Source: Oehlia diaphana
Lineage: Eukaryota; Glomeromycota; Glomeromycetes; Glomerales; Glomeraceae
Reading direction: 5' to 3'
DNA length: 19,519 nucleotides
NCBI GenBank assembly: GCA_003833135.1
Contig: QZLH01000022.1
Location: 49,384 to 68,902 of the forward strand
Position numbers and translations under genes: made by a program. The first letter of the stretch is position 1. Every line of letters starts with the position of its first letter. Shown piece after piece: positions 1 to 9,799 of this stretch. Below the pieces are notes generated by a model. It was not told the DNA's origin, did not search any database, and worked only from the letters and a program-made list of their open reading frames with translations.

Positions 1-60
1 AAGAATTATGAAGCATCTGATGAAAAAGAAACCAAAACAACAAAATAAATCCAAAACTGA

Positions 61-290
61 CCTACAAAAAAAAAAGACTCTGAAGCCTGAAGCAACAAAA
101 TTGAAACAACCTACAAAAAAAAAAAGAATCTGAACTCACTTAGAAAGAAAAAATAAAATTGAACTGACCTAAAAAAAGAAAAAAATCCTGAACCATCCTA
201 CAAAAAGGAAAGGACTTCCAAACTGATCTACAAAAAAGAAAAAGAAACTGAATCTTCTCACAAAAAAAATCTGCTGGCCTATGAAATAAA
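61..290. repeat. Degenerate 29-30 bp minisatellite
   Basis: About eight diverged units, each beginning with a CCTA/TCTA/CTCA-type tetramer followed by a run of A's and a CTGAA-like segment. Unit starts fall near 61, 110, 138, 168, 197, 227, 257 and 278, so most spacings are 28-30 bp. The purine/A bias of one strand continues to about 660. There is no convincing reading frame; the long open frames here come from low complexity. Confidence 0.6.
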
Positions 291-299
291 AAAAAGGGA

Positions 300-665
300 T
301 AAATATAGATAAAAAGAAAGGGGAATAAAGAATAAATCAAAAAAAAATATTTTTTTAAAAAGAGGGTAACGAAGTTAGGAAAGTTAAAAAAATTTTTTTT
401 GAAGGAAGGACGTCAAAGTTAGAAAAATAAAAAATTTTTTATAAAGAGGAAATAGAAATGGAAAGAAGAATTTTTTCTTTAAAAAAAAAGGAGAGTGGGA
501 ATAAAAGAAAATATTTTTTAAAGTGAGGTACGAAAAAGATATTTTTATTTTAAAAGGGGGTGACGAAAAGAAGAAAAATTTAGAAAAAATAAAAAAAAAT
601 AAGAAAAGAGAAAAGAAAAAGGAAAGGAAAGACAGAAAGGAAGATCGAAAGATCATCAAGTGATA
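300..665. repeat. Purine-rich low-complexity block
   Basis: The plus strand is almost entirely A and G with several T(n)/A(n) junctions, for example near 345 and 385. No gene is supported. The F/S/K-rich open frames on the minus strand are what polypyrimidine DNA translates to. A similar purine block lies at about 16730-16990. Confidence 0.6.
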
Positions 666-737
666 AACAATCACGTGAACTCGTGTTATAATACGGGATA
701 TTTGTAAAATTATCTTCTAAAAATATTAAGTTTAAAA

Positions 738-900
738 ATTCCGTATACATTCTGCATGAATAATTTTTTCTGTATACATTTCGTATACATTAGTTTTTTT
801 AAAAAATGTTCAAAAATGAATTGCTTATTAAATATACGGAATTTGTATACGGAATCTATAGAAACGTACATACAAAACATATCCTTTCCGTATACATATT
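738..900. repeat. Cluster of GTATAC-core motifs
   Basis: The decamer CCGTATACAT or close variants occurs on the plus strand near 741, 771, 781 and 888, and in inverted orientation near 832 and 845 (ATATACGGA, GTATACGGA). Inverted and direct copies of a palindrome-centred motif in 160 bp look like the ends or subterminal repeats of a decayed transposable element. I could not define boundaries or a target-site duplication. Confidence 0.5.
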
Positions 901-1261
901 TCTTATAGGGTTGGCGGGAGTTCTGGGATTGATCTTGGATCCGTTCCTCATCTTCAAGGTCAGGAGTCATCGTTCGCCAGCTCGCGGTTTAGTTTGTAGT
1001 GTTAGAATTATTTTCGCTGCAATTTTTATTATTGTTATTCTTATAATTTGTATTACAGCTCTGTATTCACTGAAACATAAAATAAGAATAAAAATAAAAC
1101 CAAAAAAATTTACACATAAGAGAAGTAACGTAATAGATCATGTGACTTTACGTTATTTAGCCAATTTCCGTAACTTACTTTCTATATATTCATCACATTT
1201 GTCAATTTTTTCAATATACATACAACGACAGGGCATTTACAAAGATAAGATTCGGTGGTAA
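806..1261 (+). other. Doubtful 151-codon ORF over a GC-richer patch
   Basis: The frame is open for 151 codons and predicts two hydrophobic stretches, at about residues 25-50 and 64-88, that could span a membrane. It starts inside the GTATAC repeat cluster and crosses a GC-richer patch at about 908-1020, which is also open on the minus strand (710-970). The basic, I/K-rich tail is what AT-rich non-coding DNA gives. I do not recognise a family. More likely the patch is a fragment of a mobile element than a gene. Confidence 0.15.
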
Positions 1262-2481
1262 AGTCTACAGTATATTCTTCGTAAGTTTGATTTTCGTGCC
1301 AAATAACTTTCAATTATAGCATGATCTCGCGTAGAACTAAATAAAAAAGTAATATATGAATCAAATGTATACTTCGAAATATAAAGAATCATAGTTTAAT
1401 TATTTACAGTTAGTTTCTTTTGAATACAATACTGAAACAAACATCCGTTGCAACTATTGACGAAAATACCTTGCACGGTACGATGGACGTCTTTATGTGA
1501 CATTATTATACCAACACTGTATAATATCCATAAATTATAGTATAATTAAGTTTGATGAAATTTATTTAATCGATAAATAAAATACATATATATTGTTCTT
1601 TTGTTCATAAGTACATTATAATTCATTTCCCCTTTTCTGAAAAAAAGTTAGTGTAAAAATTATTTCTTGTCAGCTATTATTTATAATCTTCTTTTGACAA
1701 TAATTAGATTAAAATATGATAGCGCATAATGTTTTACGATCTGAATATTCTTGTAGTAAGACACGCTTGCTTAATTGCTTTTAACATTAATAAGCGTAGA
1801 TAATTACGCCAGAGCATGACAATTTATCATTTTAAAGGTAGATATTTAGGGTCTACCTACATTGGCATGCGCGTTAACCTTATGATACCATTTATAGGTT
1901 AAGATATTTGGAATATTATTCCAATCATACAACGGATAATGCTTAAATATAATTGTGGCTCGCTTTTAAAAAGTACCTAAATGTAACTTAAAAGACCTAA
2001 AAATAAAAAGAAAGAAAATTAGAAACAAAGAATATAAAACAAAAACACAAAAACCTTTACCGCAAAACTGAAAAACCTAAAGACATAAAAGAAAGAGAAA
2101 GAAAAGAAATTAGCAACATGAAGCAAAAAAGAAACAAAAAAAAACTAGAAAACATATCTTTTTGCTGCAGAACCAAAGAACATAAAGGACTAAAAAAAAA
2201 CAAAAAACCATACCTTCCATCACTAAAGAAAAAAATTGTATGACTTATTGTGAAAGTATAATGTCCTCCCGAAAAATAATATAAAGTAAATTAAATCACA
2301 TTAATCACATTGAAATTCCAATAGAAATAACAAATTAGCTTCCATAATCCATAATCCATACATAGTGCGATTGGTGCGTGCAAATGCTAATATTACTAAA
2401 ATCAACATAAACAAAAAGAACGGAAGTATAGTTTCAAAAATAATTATGACATGATAAATACAATATCTATCAAATAAGTTA
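1262..2481. other. AT-rich stretch without recognisable gene
   Basis: No convincing coding region. Small structures: a 7-bp stem AGGTAGA/TCTACCT at 1836-1858, a TTAACCT/AGGTTAA pair shortly after, an 8-bp-arm palindrome TTGGAATA/TATTCCAA at 1908-1924, an A-rich block at about 1980-2200, and a CCATAAT tandem near 2342-2358. TCATGTGA lies just upstream at 1138-1145. Confidence 0.5.
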
Positions 2482-2715
2482 ATGTTAATTTGTTATTTTG
2501 AATTTATCTTATTTTTACCATCAAGAAAATTGAGAACAAAATCGATATTTTCACAATTAACACCAGTGTTAATTTCGCAACTTTCCCAAACTATTAATAA
2601 ATTGAAAAATTTTACCATTATTGACATTATTATCCGGAGCGTTAACGAAGGACATTCAATTGTTACGTATACAGAGATTTGTAACCCACGTAATTTTCCT
2701 TTCCATCCACTTTGA
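2482..2715. other. Small ORFs open on both strands, unidentified
   Basis: A 77-codon plus-strand frame covers this interval. A minus-strand frame is also open across most of it, with codons such as TGG, GGA and TGT that are less expected by chance in DNA this AT-rich. Neither matches a family I know and neither has neighbouring exons I can connect. Treat it as possible decayed coding DNA of undecided strand. Confidence 0.15.
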
Positions 2716-2964
2716 TCCCATTAATGTTAATCATGTTGATTGCTTTTAATATGAGATAAGAATTTTTTTGCCAATTTCGTTAAAAAGCTTCTCTTAATTG
2801 TTAATCTTTTCAGCGAGCGATGAATATGAAGATGTGAATAGAAGAAAGGATAATGATAAGTAAGAGAGTTATTTGTAAAGATTTTTTTTAAAAAAATCTA
2901 TTCTTACAAAATTTAAGAAATTAGAATGAGCACTAAAAATTTTATACTTTAGTAATAAGGTGGT

Positions 2965-3330
2965 GCAAAGTTATAAAGTTGATTTTCATATCCTGGTCGG
3001 GACTAGGAGCTCCACATCGGCTCTAATTAACAAAATTATGAGCTACGTGCATCAAAATTAAGAAACAAGTAGAGCATGTGATGATCAATCAGAAAAATTT
3101 TGATTGGCCTTCAAATGATAGTTTGTGTGTGATCGTCAGATGACTCAATTGGAGTCTCCTCGAAAATTGCGAAGTTCAGAACGGTTTTTATGATTAAAAA
3201 TAGTTATAAAGCCCAAGAGATCCAGAATCTTTTAAATTTAAGATCGGTTCCAGAATCGACTCGAGTCGACTCATTTTGAGCCGCAGTGAAGCATGATTTT
3301 AGAAATTGTAACAAGGTAATCTTTGTAACG
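2965..3330. other. GC-richer non-coding patch with XhoI-type palindrome
   Basis: This roughly 350-bp patch is clearly richer in G+C than its surroundings, but all six frames carry stops. It contains a perfect 14-bp palindrome TCGACTCGAGTCGA at 3256-3269 and a CAATCA/TGATTG stem near 3088-3110. The sharp contrast with its surroundings suggests an inserted repeat or retroelement fragment; I cannot name the family. Confidence 0.35.
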
Positions 3331-3644
3331 TAATAATTGATGTAGATATTGGATAAAATTTTAAGCTTAAATTAAGGGATAAATCATCGCAATTTAAATA
3401 GAGGAAATGATGTGTAAATTTATTATAATTTATTATTTTATTTTATTGATATATACTATAACTGATAATATTTTACTACGCTATTTTCGAAGTCTCATTA
3501 CTACAATTTTAAGAAATCTTTAAAAAAAAACTTCCTTAAATATTAAATTTTATACAAACAATATTGATATATTTATATGATAAAAAAATTACTTTTGTTT
3601 TAGTAAAATTTAAAGATTTAACCTCTAATTCATTATAAAAATTA
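3331..3644. other. AT-rich 3' flank of the SWIRM gene
   Basis: No second gene is visible. On the minus strand this is the 3' flank of the SWIRM gene. It would hold the 3' UTR, and possibly a last intron if the GTAAGT at the stop codon is used. Confidence 0.4.
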
Positions 3645-4646
3645 TTAACTTACAAATTCAAAATTAGTTTTTAACCACCCGGTTTGTGTAAACCACTCCC
3701 ATAATTTGCTAGATTTATTGACATCTATTGGCAGATGTCTTTGTGCGTCACTCTTACGAAACGGGAATGATCGTTGCGAGTAACCTCTTGCAGATGAAAT
3801 TAAAATGTATTTGGATGTTAAATATTGAAGAGGCGTGAGACGTAAAGTTGAAACCACGAGAGCTTCTTTTGGATGTAATAGATTGCGATGAATTAAATTT
3901 CCTATAAACAGGGGGTTCCCTTTCCACGTGATGTTAGGTGTGATATGTTCAAGTATATCTTGATCAAGGTTTAGCTGTGCGATTTTCTTCATCAAATCTT
4001 CAATTTTCATAGAAGGAGGAATTGGTATACGAGTTGGTTTGGCTTCTTCTGCCACAACCGTAGGAGTTATACCACTATTCGTCATAGCTCTATAAAAACT
4101 ATTACCTTTACCTCTCTTTTTATATAAAATTTGTTTTTTCGAACTTGCTTGTTTTGTCTTCGCTTTAATTTTGAATTTCTTTGCTTCTTTTTTAGATGTA
4201 ATTTTTGTTTTAGTTTTGTCGGTACGATTCTTTGGTGATGGTAGAGTATATGATATATATTTTACGCTGGATGAACTGTAATTAATTGATGATGATTTTG
4301 AGGATGTCATTGGTGAATCATCTCGAATTAAATCTTTTGATGGTGTATATCCGCCATAATAAGAGTGTGAATTCAAATTATTTTGTGTTGAACCGTTTTT
4401 TAAAGCGACATTAGAAACACAGGATTTATTTTGTAACGTTTGTTCATTTTTAATTTCCGAACGCCTAATCAATTCTAGTAACTCCGGCGGTGCATCGCAA
4501 ATTCTCATTCTATATTTTGATTTGGTGACGTGTTTTTCATTTTTGTTATTAATCGATGGTTGTTGTGAAGGAGGTTGCGTAAAAGATTCGACGTCCTTGG
4601 TAGCAGTAGGAACAGTAGGAACTTGCATTAATGAATTTGAAAACAT
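3645..4646 (-). CDS. SWIRM-domain protein, fungal FUN19/Laf type
   Basis: An intact 333-residue frame. The C-terminal part, about residues 249-326, reads as a SWIRM domain: the HPKEALVVSTLRLTP helix segment, a QYLTSKY helix, an FRKSDAQRH turn, IDVNKSSKLWEWF and a closing GWL. This pattern is characteristic of the small fungal SWIRM proteins of the yeast Fun19 and fission yeast Laf1/Laf2 group; the Laf proteins are known Clr6 histone-deacetylase-associated factors. SWIRM is a helical DNA/nucleosome- or protein-binding module of chromatin complexes, so a nuclear role is inferred. The N-terminal two thirds is Ser/Asn-rich and probably disordered, with an acidic RICDAPPELLELIRRSE segment at about 48-64 and a Lys-rich, NLS-like stretch at 142-180. 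The start (AAAGAATG context) is the first Met of the frame. The frame ends directly on GTAAGT, so a further exon or 3' UTR intron is possible. Neighbouring DNA contains no partner gene. Confidence 0.88.
   Translation of the reverse strand: MFSNSLMQVPTVPTATKDVESFTQPPSQQPSINNKNEKHVTKSKYRMRICDAPPELLELIRRSEIKNEQTLQNKSCVSNVALKNGSTQNNLNSHSYYGGYTPSKDLIRDDSPMTSSKSSSINYSSSSVKYISYTLPSPKNRTDKTKTKITSKKEAKKFKIKAKTKQASSKKQILYKKRGKGNSFYRAMTNSGITPTVVAEEAKPTRIPIPPSMKIEDLMKKIAQLNLDQDILEHITPNITWKGNPLFIGNLIHRNLLHPKEALVVSTLRLTPLQYLTSKYILISSARGYSQRSFPFRKSDAQRHLPIDVNKSSKLWEWFTQTGWLKTNFEFVS
3648..3653 (-). other. Possible 5' splice site at the end of the SWIRM gene
   Basis: The last two sense codons, GTA AGT, form a consensus donor GTAAGT followed by TAA. 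An intron starting here would be phase 0 and would drop the final two residues. A possible acceptor is the CAAAAG at about 3595-3600, preceded by an ACTAAAAC branch-like sequence, but that would give a stop at once. Since SWIRM is normally near the C-terminus in this group, the protein changes little either way. Confidence 0.3.
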
Positions 4647-5035
4647 TCTTTTGATAAAAAAAAATAATAAATAAAATTGGTAATAATTTGTTTATTTGTG
4701 AAAATAAGGAAAAAATAAAAAAATATTTGGAAATTTTTTTTAATTTTTTTTTTTTTTTTAAAAAAAGAATGCACATTTTTTATATATGAAATTTTCGGAG
4801 TTAAAGATAAAATTGTATCCGAGATTATTAAAGAATTAAATGAAAGAATTGAATATTAATTTTATTTTATTTATTTATTTTTTAAAGGAATTATTTGTTA
4901 CTATAATTCATATTTGTTTTTTTTTTAAAAAAAAAAAAAAAAAATTATAATTCATATTTTTTTATTTTTTTTAAAAAAGTAAAAAAAAAAAAAAAAAAAA
5001 AAATTTTTTTTTTATACTGCATATACTGCATATAC
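4647..5035 (-). promoter_or_regulatory. Poly(dA:dT)-rich upstream region of the SWIRM gene
   Basis: The 5' flank of the SWIRM gene holds several long T/A tract junctions: a T run ending near 4758, T10/A18 at 4917-4944, and A23/T10 at 4981-5013. A 14-bp word, TATAATTCATATTT, occurs at 4902-4915 and again at 4946-4959, so the block looks like a 44-bp tandem duplication. Poly(dA:dT) tracts disfavour nucleosomes and are common in fungal promoters. No specific factor site or TSS can be assigned. Confidence 0.4.
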
Positions 5036-5631
5036 GTAAATACGTTATATACCCTATATCAAGATATATATATTGTAAAATAAAATTTAGGTTTTTTTTG
5101 TTTATTAAATATTTTGAACGAAAAAAAAAATAAAATTTTTACAATACTCTTATATATAACGTCAATCATCATCATAAATAATGTGACAGTAAAAAAATTA
5201 ATTCAATACTGTGAATAAAATAAATAATATTCAGTTTGTAAAAAAAAAAAAAAGGAAAGGAAAAAAAAGGAAATTCCGATCCGAAGTTGATTTGTTTTAA
5301 ACAAATTAGAGATAATAAAAAAGCATTTAATGTAACATATAAACGTATTATTATTTAATAAATTATCATTTCTATACTTCTCAACATTCTACATTTTCTA
5401 TATAAATTCTTATAAAAGCATTTATTTCGGCATAATACAAATAATACTGTATGCATTATGTAAATTAATATAGTAATTTCTGTATAATCACATTATTCAC
5501 ATACTACGCCAACATATGTAAAATATTTTCAATGAGTGAGAGATAAGAAGTATTCCTTACGGAATTTGAAGTTTTTATTTTAAATACACAAGCGTAATTG
5601 TTTGTGAAATATGCAACATTACAAAGATTAA

Positions 5632-5649
5632 AAATGGATTAATCCATTT
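5632..5649. repeat. Perfect 18-bp palindrome
   Basis: AAATGGATTAATCCATTT reads identically on both strands. It may be a dimeric-factor binding site or a footprint; there is no further context to decide. Confidence 0.5.
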
Positions 5650-7077
5650 GGGAAACGATAAACGTTAAGCAGATAATCGGAGATCGGAACGACTTTCAAG
5701 GATTTACTATTTATGAAAATATATCAATGCCACAAATTCCCATTTTTAAACAATTCTTAATTGAAACATTTTAACAATTAATTAAACTATTAAAGTAATG
5801 AATAACGAATTAAAAAACCCCAGAATTATTTTAACCCCTAAATTATTTATCAAAAATTTAGTTTTTCTCACCATAATAGCCCCCAAAATTGATGTGTGAT
5901 ATTATTGGGTTTATTGTTGCTTCTAAATGATATTCCAAAATTGGCTTATCTTTTTTATCAAATGATTAACCAAATTTGTTAAATTCTAATTTTTTTTTAT
6001 TTGTTTTGAATAAGATCAAATAACAATCACTAACGAATCCGACTGATGTTACTCATTAATAGAGATGCAATTAAAGAAAAGCTTGACAATCTATTACTAT
6101 AAAATTATTATAACTTATCGTATGAATAATAATAATTATCATTATACGGAATAAATTATCCGTCCACTGCTGTACTCCGAACTTTTGAAATAAAAAAAAA
6201 AAAAATTTTTTTATTTATAATTTTATTTTTGTAATGAAATCAGATAAAATCTTTGCCCCCAAAAAATTTTTTAATTACATGACACAAAATAAAAATCGCT
6301 TATACTGTCCTATTATATTAATAGATAATGGAAAATATAAAATTTCATGAAATAATCATTAAACTTTTTTTTCCAGGTATGGAAATTATGTATCACTAAA
6401 TTTCGTTATGTTTCAGATATTCTTAATAAGGAAATCTATTGTTATTTTTTTATCGTCTTGGAATAGTTGGTTCCTTTCGCTTATTAATATGATAATATCA
6501 TGTACGAAAAAAAAATCAGAATTTTTTGAAATAATCAACGTAAACGGGAACATCCATTTTTTATAAATTGTATTTTTATTAAATATCTTTTTTTTTTAAT
6601 TATAAAAATCATTGCTTAATCAAAATGTTGATCTACATTAATGATCCAACGGCCTCAGTAAGTGTCGGTGTGTGTAACCGTTTCGAGAAGAATTAAAGCA
6701 CAAAGTTTTATTTTAATTGTTTCCGTATTCAGGAAACAAATATACCGTAAATTTTAATTGTGGCTAGTGAACAAAAGTATCTTATTATATGCATTCGGAT
6801 TTTCGTTTTTCTTCTTAAACTTGTTTTCCTTAAATTTGAAACATTCAACTTCTAAACATGTATACAAGAAATTAAAAAAAACACTTTTGCCTACATTATA
6901 AATAGAACCGTAAAATAAGTGTAAAATTCCAATTGAAAACATTTAGAAAGAAAAAAAAAATACTTTCAAATTTATTCATTATAAAAAATGGAGCGACTTT
7001 ATTTAAAACAAATTTCTCGCTTATCATTCTAAATAAAAATTTTTGTACTATACAACATATACTGTAAATCGTATCGA

Positions 7078-7110
7078 CGAAATTATCAAACATAATGTTT
7101 GATAATTTCG
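7078..7110. repeat. Perfect 14-bp-stem hairpin
   Basis: CGAAATTATCAAAC at 7078-7091 and its exact reverse complement at 7097-7110 are separated by the 5-nt loop ATAAT. A perfect 14-bp stem with a tiny loop is stronger than the usual AT-rich background. It is in no gene I can see. Confidence 0.65.
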
Positions 7111-7430
7111 GCACAATATACACGATATCTATATCGTTAATATCCAATCACTTAAATATAACACCAATTTGAATAATTTCCATAAATTTGAAGTTATAAA
7201 TTTCGGAGCAACATGTTATATACACGGACAATTAAGATTAATAAATTTATTCTTTCTTGACTAACAAATGTTCTTCCAATTATCACAAATTTATCCACCA
7301 TTATATATAAAGCAATATTGTAGTAAATAGTATTAAGACCATCTAATACACTATTATACCCTATAAAATAACTCCGATAAATGATCATTTTTCTAGTTTA
7401 TTCCGAAAAAACTCAGATATGTTCGTATTA

Positions 7431-7603
7431 CAGCCGTTTTCAAAATGGTTGATGCTATTTATTTATGATTAAATATTCGAATACCAATATTCGTCCGGTT
7501 TTCATCCATTATTTGTCCGGGTTTTATCCGGTTATCATCCGGTTTTCGGTTTTTTATTTTTTTTCGTCCAAACATAACGGAATCAACCATTTGAAAACGA
7601 CTA
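7431..7603. mobile_element. 173-bp Tc1/mariner-like MITE with TA flanks
   Basis: The ends are inverted repeats of about 25 bp. The left starts CAGCCGTTTTCAAAATGG; the right, read on the other strand, starts TAGTCGTTTTCAAATGG. They differ by a few substitutions and a 1-nt indel. Immediately outside each end is TA (7429-7430 and 7604-7605), the duplication made by Tc1/mariner transposases, whose ends often start CAG. The interior has no coding capacity but carries five 11-bp tandem units. This fits a non-autonomous element mobilised in trans; family assignment rests on the TA and the end sequence only. Confidence 0.7.
7494..7548. repeat. Five tandem 11-bp TCC-starting units inside the MITE
   Basis: Units TCCGGTTTTCA, TCCATTATTTG, TCCGGGTTTTA, TCCGGTTATCA and TCCGGTTTTCG run head to tail at exactly 11-bp period, about one helical turn. 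Four of the five keep TCCGG. They may be subterminal transposase-binding sites or a minisatellite that grew within the element. Confidence 0.7.
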
Positions 7604-7827
7604 TAACTAATAGTTTTTGAATTTACAATATTTCTAAAATCAATCTATTAATAATTCTTTCATGATATTAAATTATTTGAGACGTAAATAAAATACTGTA
7701 TATACAATGTTTTTTTCTTTTAAAAAAAAAAAATTGTTATGTGATCGCATTCTCTCGTAATCAATAAATCGTGCCAAAGCAATTAGCAATTTTCTTAAAA
7801 ATTTTTGTCCTTAATCAAAATTTATAA

Positions 7828-8058
7828 TTGAACATGTACATAACCATTTCTAAATGCAGCGAAATTGATTCTTCAACATTAACACCGAAATTCTTGAAAT
7901 CCTTTCAAATCCAAAATATTCGGTATTTTGATCACGGTATTGTAAATCATGTGAAACCGGATAAATCACTTATTCGGCACTCGAACCGAATAATCGTTGG
8001 ACTAATCGCCGATACGGTAATTGCAAATCTTAAAGCATGTTTCGGAAAATTTATTTAG
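7828..8058 (+). other. Unidentified 76-codon ORF, doubtful
   Basis: An open frame with a mixed amino-acid composition, including segments such as YFDHGIVNHVKPDKS, that looks somewhat more coding-like than the surrounding frames. It has no recognisable domain and no clear splice partners; the reverse strand is partly open as well. It could be a decayed exon or chance. Confidence 0.18.
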
Positions 8059-8639
8059 CCGACCTTATTGCGAAATTTCTCTGACAAGCCAACTTGCATA
8101 CTATTATAGTGTACTATCATGAATTCAGAAACAATGAGCAATTATATAAAGAAATTAATTACAATAATCTTTTGTAATGGCAGATGATTAAGTTTTAAAT
8201 TGATTTGTAACTTTATTTATACAACGGGGTATGCTGTCTTACTAATTTTCGTTTATTCAAATTATATTTTTGTTGGTGCGTATAAAACCCTTGGAATAAT
8301 TTGATTTCACATGGGTGTATATCATTGTATATCACACAATCACACAAAGCCACAATACGTTAATATGGTCAATCGTGCTACCAAAAGATTACGTAGTATA
8401 ATACCTTGAATCATAATCTAATGATAAAACCATATTATTCATTTTTTATTTCACACGTACTGAAATTATATATATACTTCCAGATCCTCTCTTACAAACC
8501 TTTTTTCTCAAAACTAAACTTGCTTATTATAACTGATAATCTGATAATTGTTTGCGGATTATTACCTTTATTTAGCCTGATACGCAAACTTATAAATTTC
8601 GAGTATAAATTTATACTTTTTAACTACGTCTGTGAAAAT

Positions 8640-8869
8640 TTTAATAATTTGAAGCGAAGAACCTCAGTTGTTAATAAACGTTTAAAGACTGAAAATGAAG
8701 AATATACAAAAACAACGACGTGCGTGGTTGGACGAAAATAATGAGTGCTTTCGATCAAAAGACGTCTTGTAGAATGGTAAATTTTAGAGGCCAAGATGAA
8801 GAATCTACTAATAAAAATACCGAACTTGAAGAACAAGAAGAAGAAAACGAAATTCCGAAAAAAAACTAA
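8640..8869 (+). pseudogene. Coding-like fragments with frame changes, unidentified
   Basis: The plus strand reads coding-like in successive frames. The first, ending near 8741, contains LKRRTSVVNKRLKTENEEY. A second overlapping frame contains RRAWLDENNECFRS and stops near 8767. A third, from an ATG at about 8741 to a stop near 8869, is Glu-rich (ELEEQEEENE). A run of short coding-like frames on one strand suggests an old gene or element broken by indels. The family is not recognised. Confidence 0.22.
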
Positions 8870-8929
8870 TGTAAAAAAATTCAAAGAACAAATTAAACGC
8901 CAATTAGTAACCTAAGAATATATTTCACA

Positions 8930-9170
8930 GTTGAAGATCATGAAATTTTTAGGTAGATCGATCCATGTAATTCCACATGGATTAGTTCGGAAATATGTGA
9001 AATTCCATACATTCCCATACATATATCTTATGCGGATTCACATCAAATTTTGTGGATCTACGCCGAAAATACCACGTGTTTTGTCACAGGATTTGGAAAT
9101 ATTATAATTATTCGGATTTCCAACAATATTCAATGTGGATTTTAGTTGAAAAATATTCTGATGATAACCC
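8930..9170. other. Short inverted repeats, possible decayed element
   Basis: An 8-bp stem ATCCATGT/ACATGGAT with a 6-nt loop at 8961-8982 is followed by related GTGGAT/TTCCA-type words up to about 9150, including a GGAAAT/ATTTCC pair. The region looks like a diverged repeat but has no definable ends. Confidence 0.25.
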
Positions 9171-9382
9171 TAGATGAGTCAATCGATGATTTCGAAAAGT
9201 TGTATATGATGTGAAATAGTATAGGATATATTGATGTGAAATAGATAATATGGAAATTGATAATCAATGAACCAAAACCAAAAGGCGAAGAAAGAATAAA
9301 AAAAATAATAATAATTGTAATTATATTATAATTAAATATTAATAAAATATATACAGTATATTTGTTAGTAATTGTGAAAAAA

Positions 9383-9508
9383 GAAAGTAACGTTGAATTC
9401 TATGATCAAATAAATACTTTGCCAGAAGCAGAGGAGCGATTTGAAATGATGCAGTTTCCAACACTACGAAGTACCGTTAGAACCGTTAAAGAAACTCTGA
9501 GGCCTTGA
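9383..9508 (+). CDS. Candidate terminal exon, unidentified protein
   Basis: The plus frame ending at the TGA at about 9506-9508 reads as protein: NTLPEAEERFEMMQFPTL, then RTVKETLRP and stop. It uses CTG, GAG, CAG, AGG and ACC codons unusual for chance AT-rich DNA. It is open back to about 9320, and a possible acceptor TTGTTAG sits at about 9362-9368. This could be the last exon of a gene whose other exons I cannot identify, or an isolated relic. No family recognised. The overlapping minus-strand frame is less convincing. Confidence 0.3.
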   Translation, partial: ESNVEFYDQINTLPEAEERFEMMQFPTLRSTVRTVKETLRP

Positions 9509-9608
9509 AAATTTGGTATCGTGTTTAAGCACACCCGTGCAACAACAATATGGATTAACAATCTGCTAATCATCATTATCGTCATTGTTGTCATTCAATT
9601 TCTCTTAC

Positions 9609-9790
9609 CGATTGTTATCATCACCTAATTCTTCATCATTATTACCATCTGCACGGTTCGTATGGGGTATATGGGTTAGCTATACTTTTGGATTCCAATT
9701 TTTGCAATATTCATCGACGTATCTCTTGCAGGAAAAAGACAGACAAGAAGATAGTACACTATCAAATACAAAATTATACAATTCCCTTAT
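9609..9790 (-). pseudogene. Coding-like relic with in-frame TAG and a donor-like end
   Basis: On the minus strand one frame gives KRYVDEYCKNWNPKV, then a TAG at 9680-9682, then THIPHTNRADGNNDEELGDD in the same frame, then GTAAGA (9608-9603), a good donor. The stretch before KRY ends in TTTTTCCTGCAAG, which could be an acceptor. So this could be an exon with a nonsense mutation, or chance. Its sense is opposite to the fragment at 9383-9508, so the two are not one gene. Family not recognised. Confidence 0.22.
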
Positions 9791-9799
9791 TTAACCCTT

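Larger units (their letters stand above)
5040..7428. other. AT-rich intergenic stretch, no gene seen
   Basis: No credible coding frame; the small minus-strand frames between 6754 and 7388 are F/I/N/Y-rich, as AT-rich DNA gives by chance. Structure present: an ATACTGCAT pair at about 5026-5034, a perfect 18-bp palindrome AAATGGATT/AATCCATTT at 5632-5649, and a strong hairpin at 7078-7110 (listed separately). Confidence 0.5.

Noticed and set aside
140..674. Minus-strand F/S-rich ORFs at 140-340 and 384-674
   Set aside because: They are translations of polypyrimidine low-complexity DNA, with no protein-like composition.
4549..4776. 75-codon minus-strand ORF overlapping the SWIRM start
   Set aside because: It overlaps the start of the real gene in another frame and its N-terminus comes from the poly(A/T) tract.
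7960..8030. Possible tRNA B box (GGTTCGAGTGCC on the minus strand)
   Set aside because: No A box at the right distance and no cloverleaf can be drawn.
8624..8884. 86-codon minus-strand ORF
   Set aside because: Phe-rich antisense of the Glu/Lys-rich plus-strand fragments, which look more protein-like.
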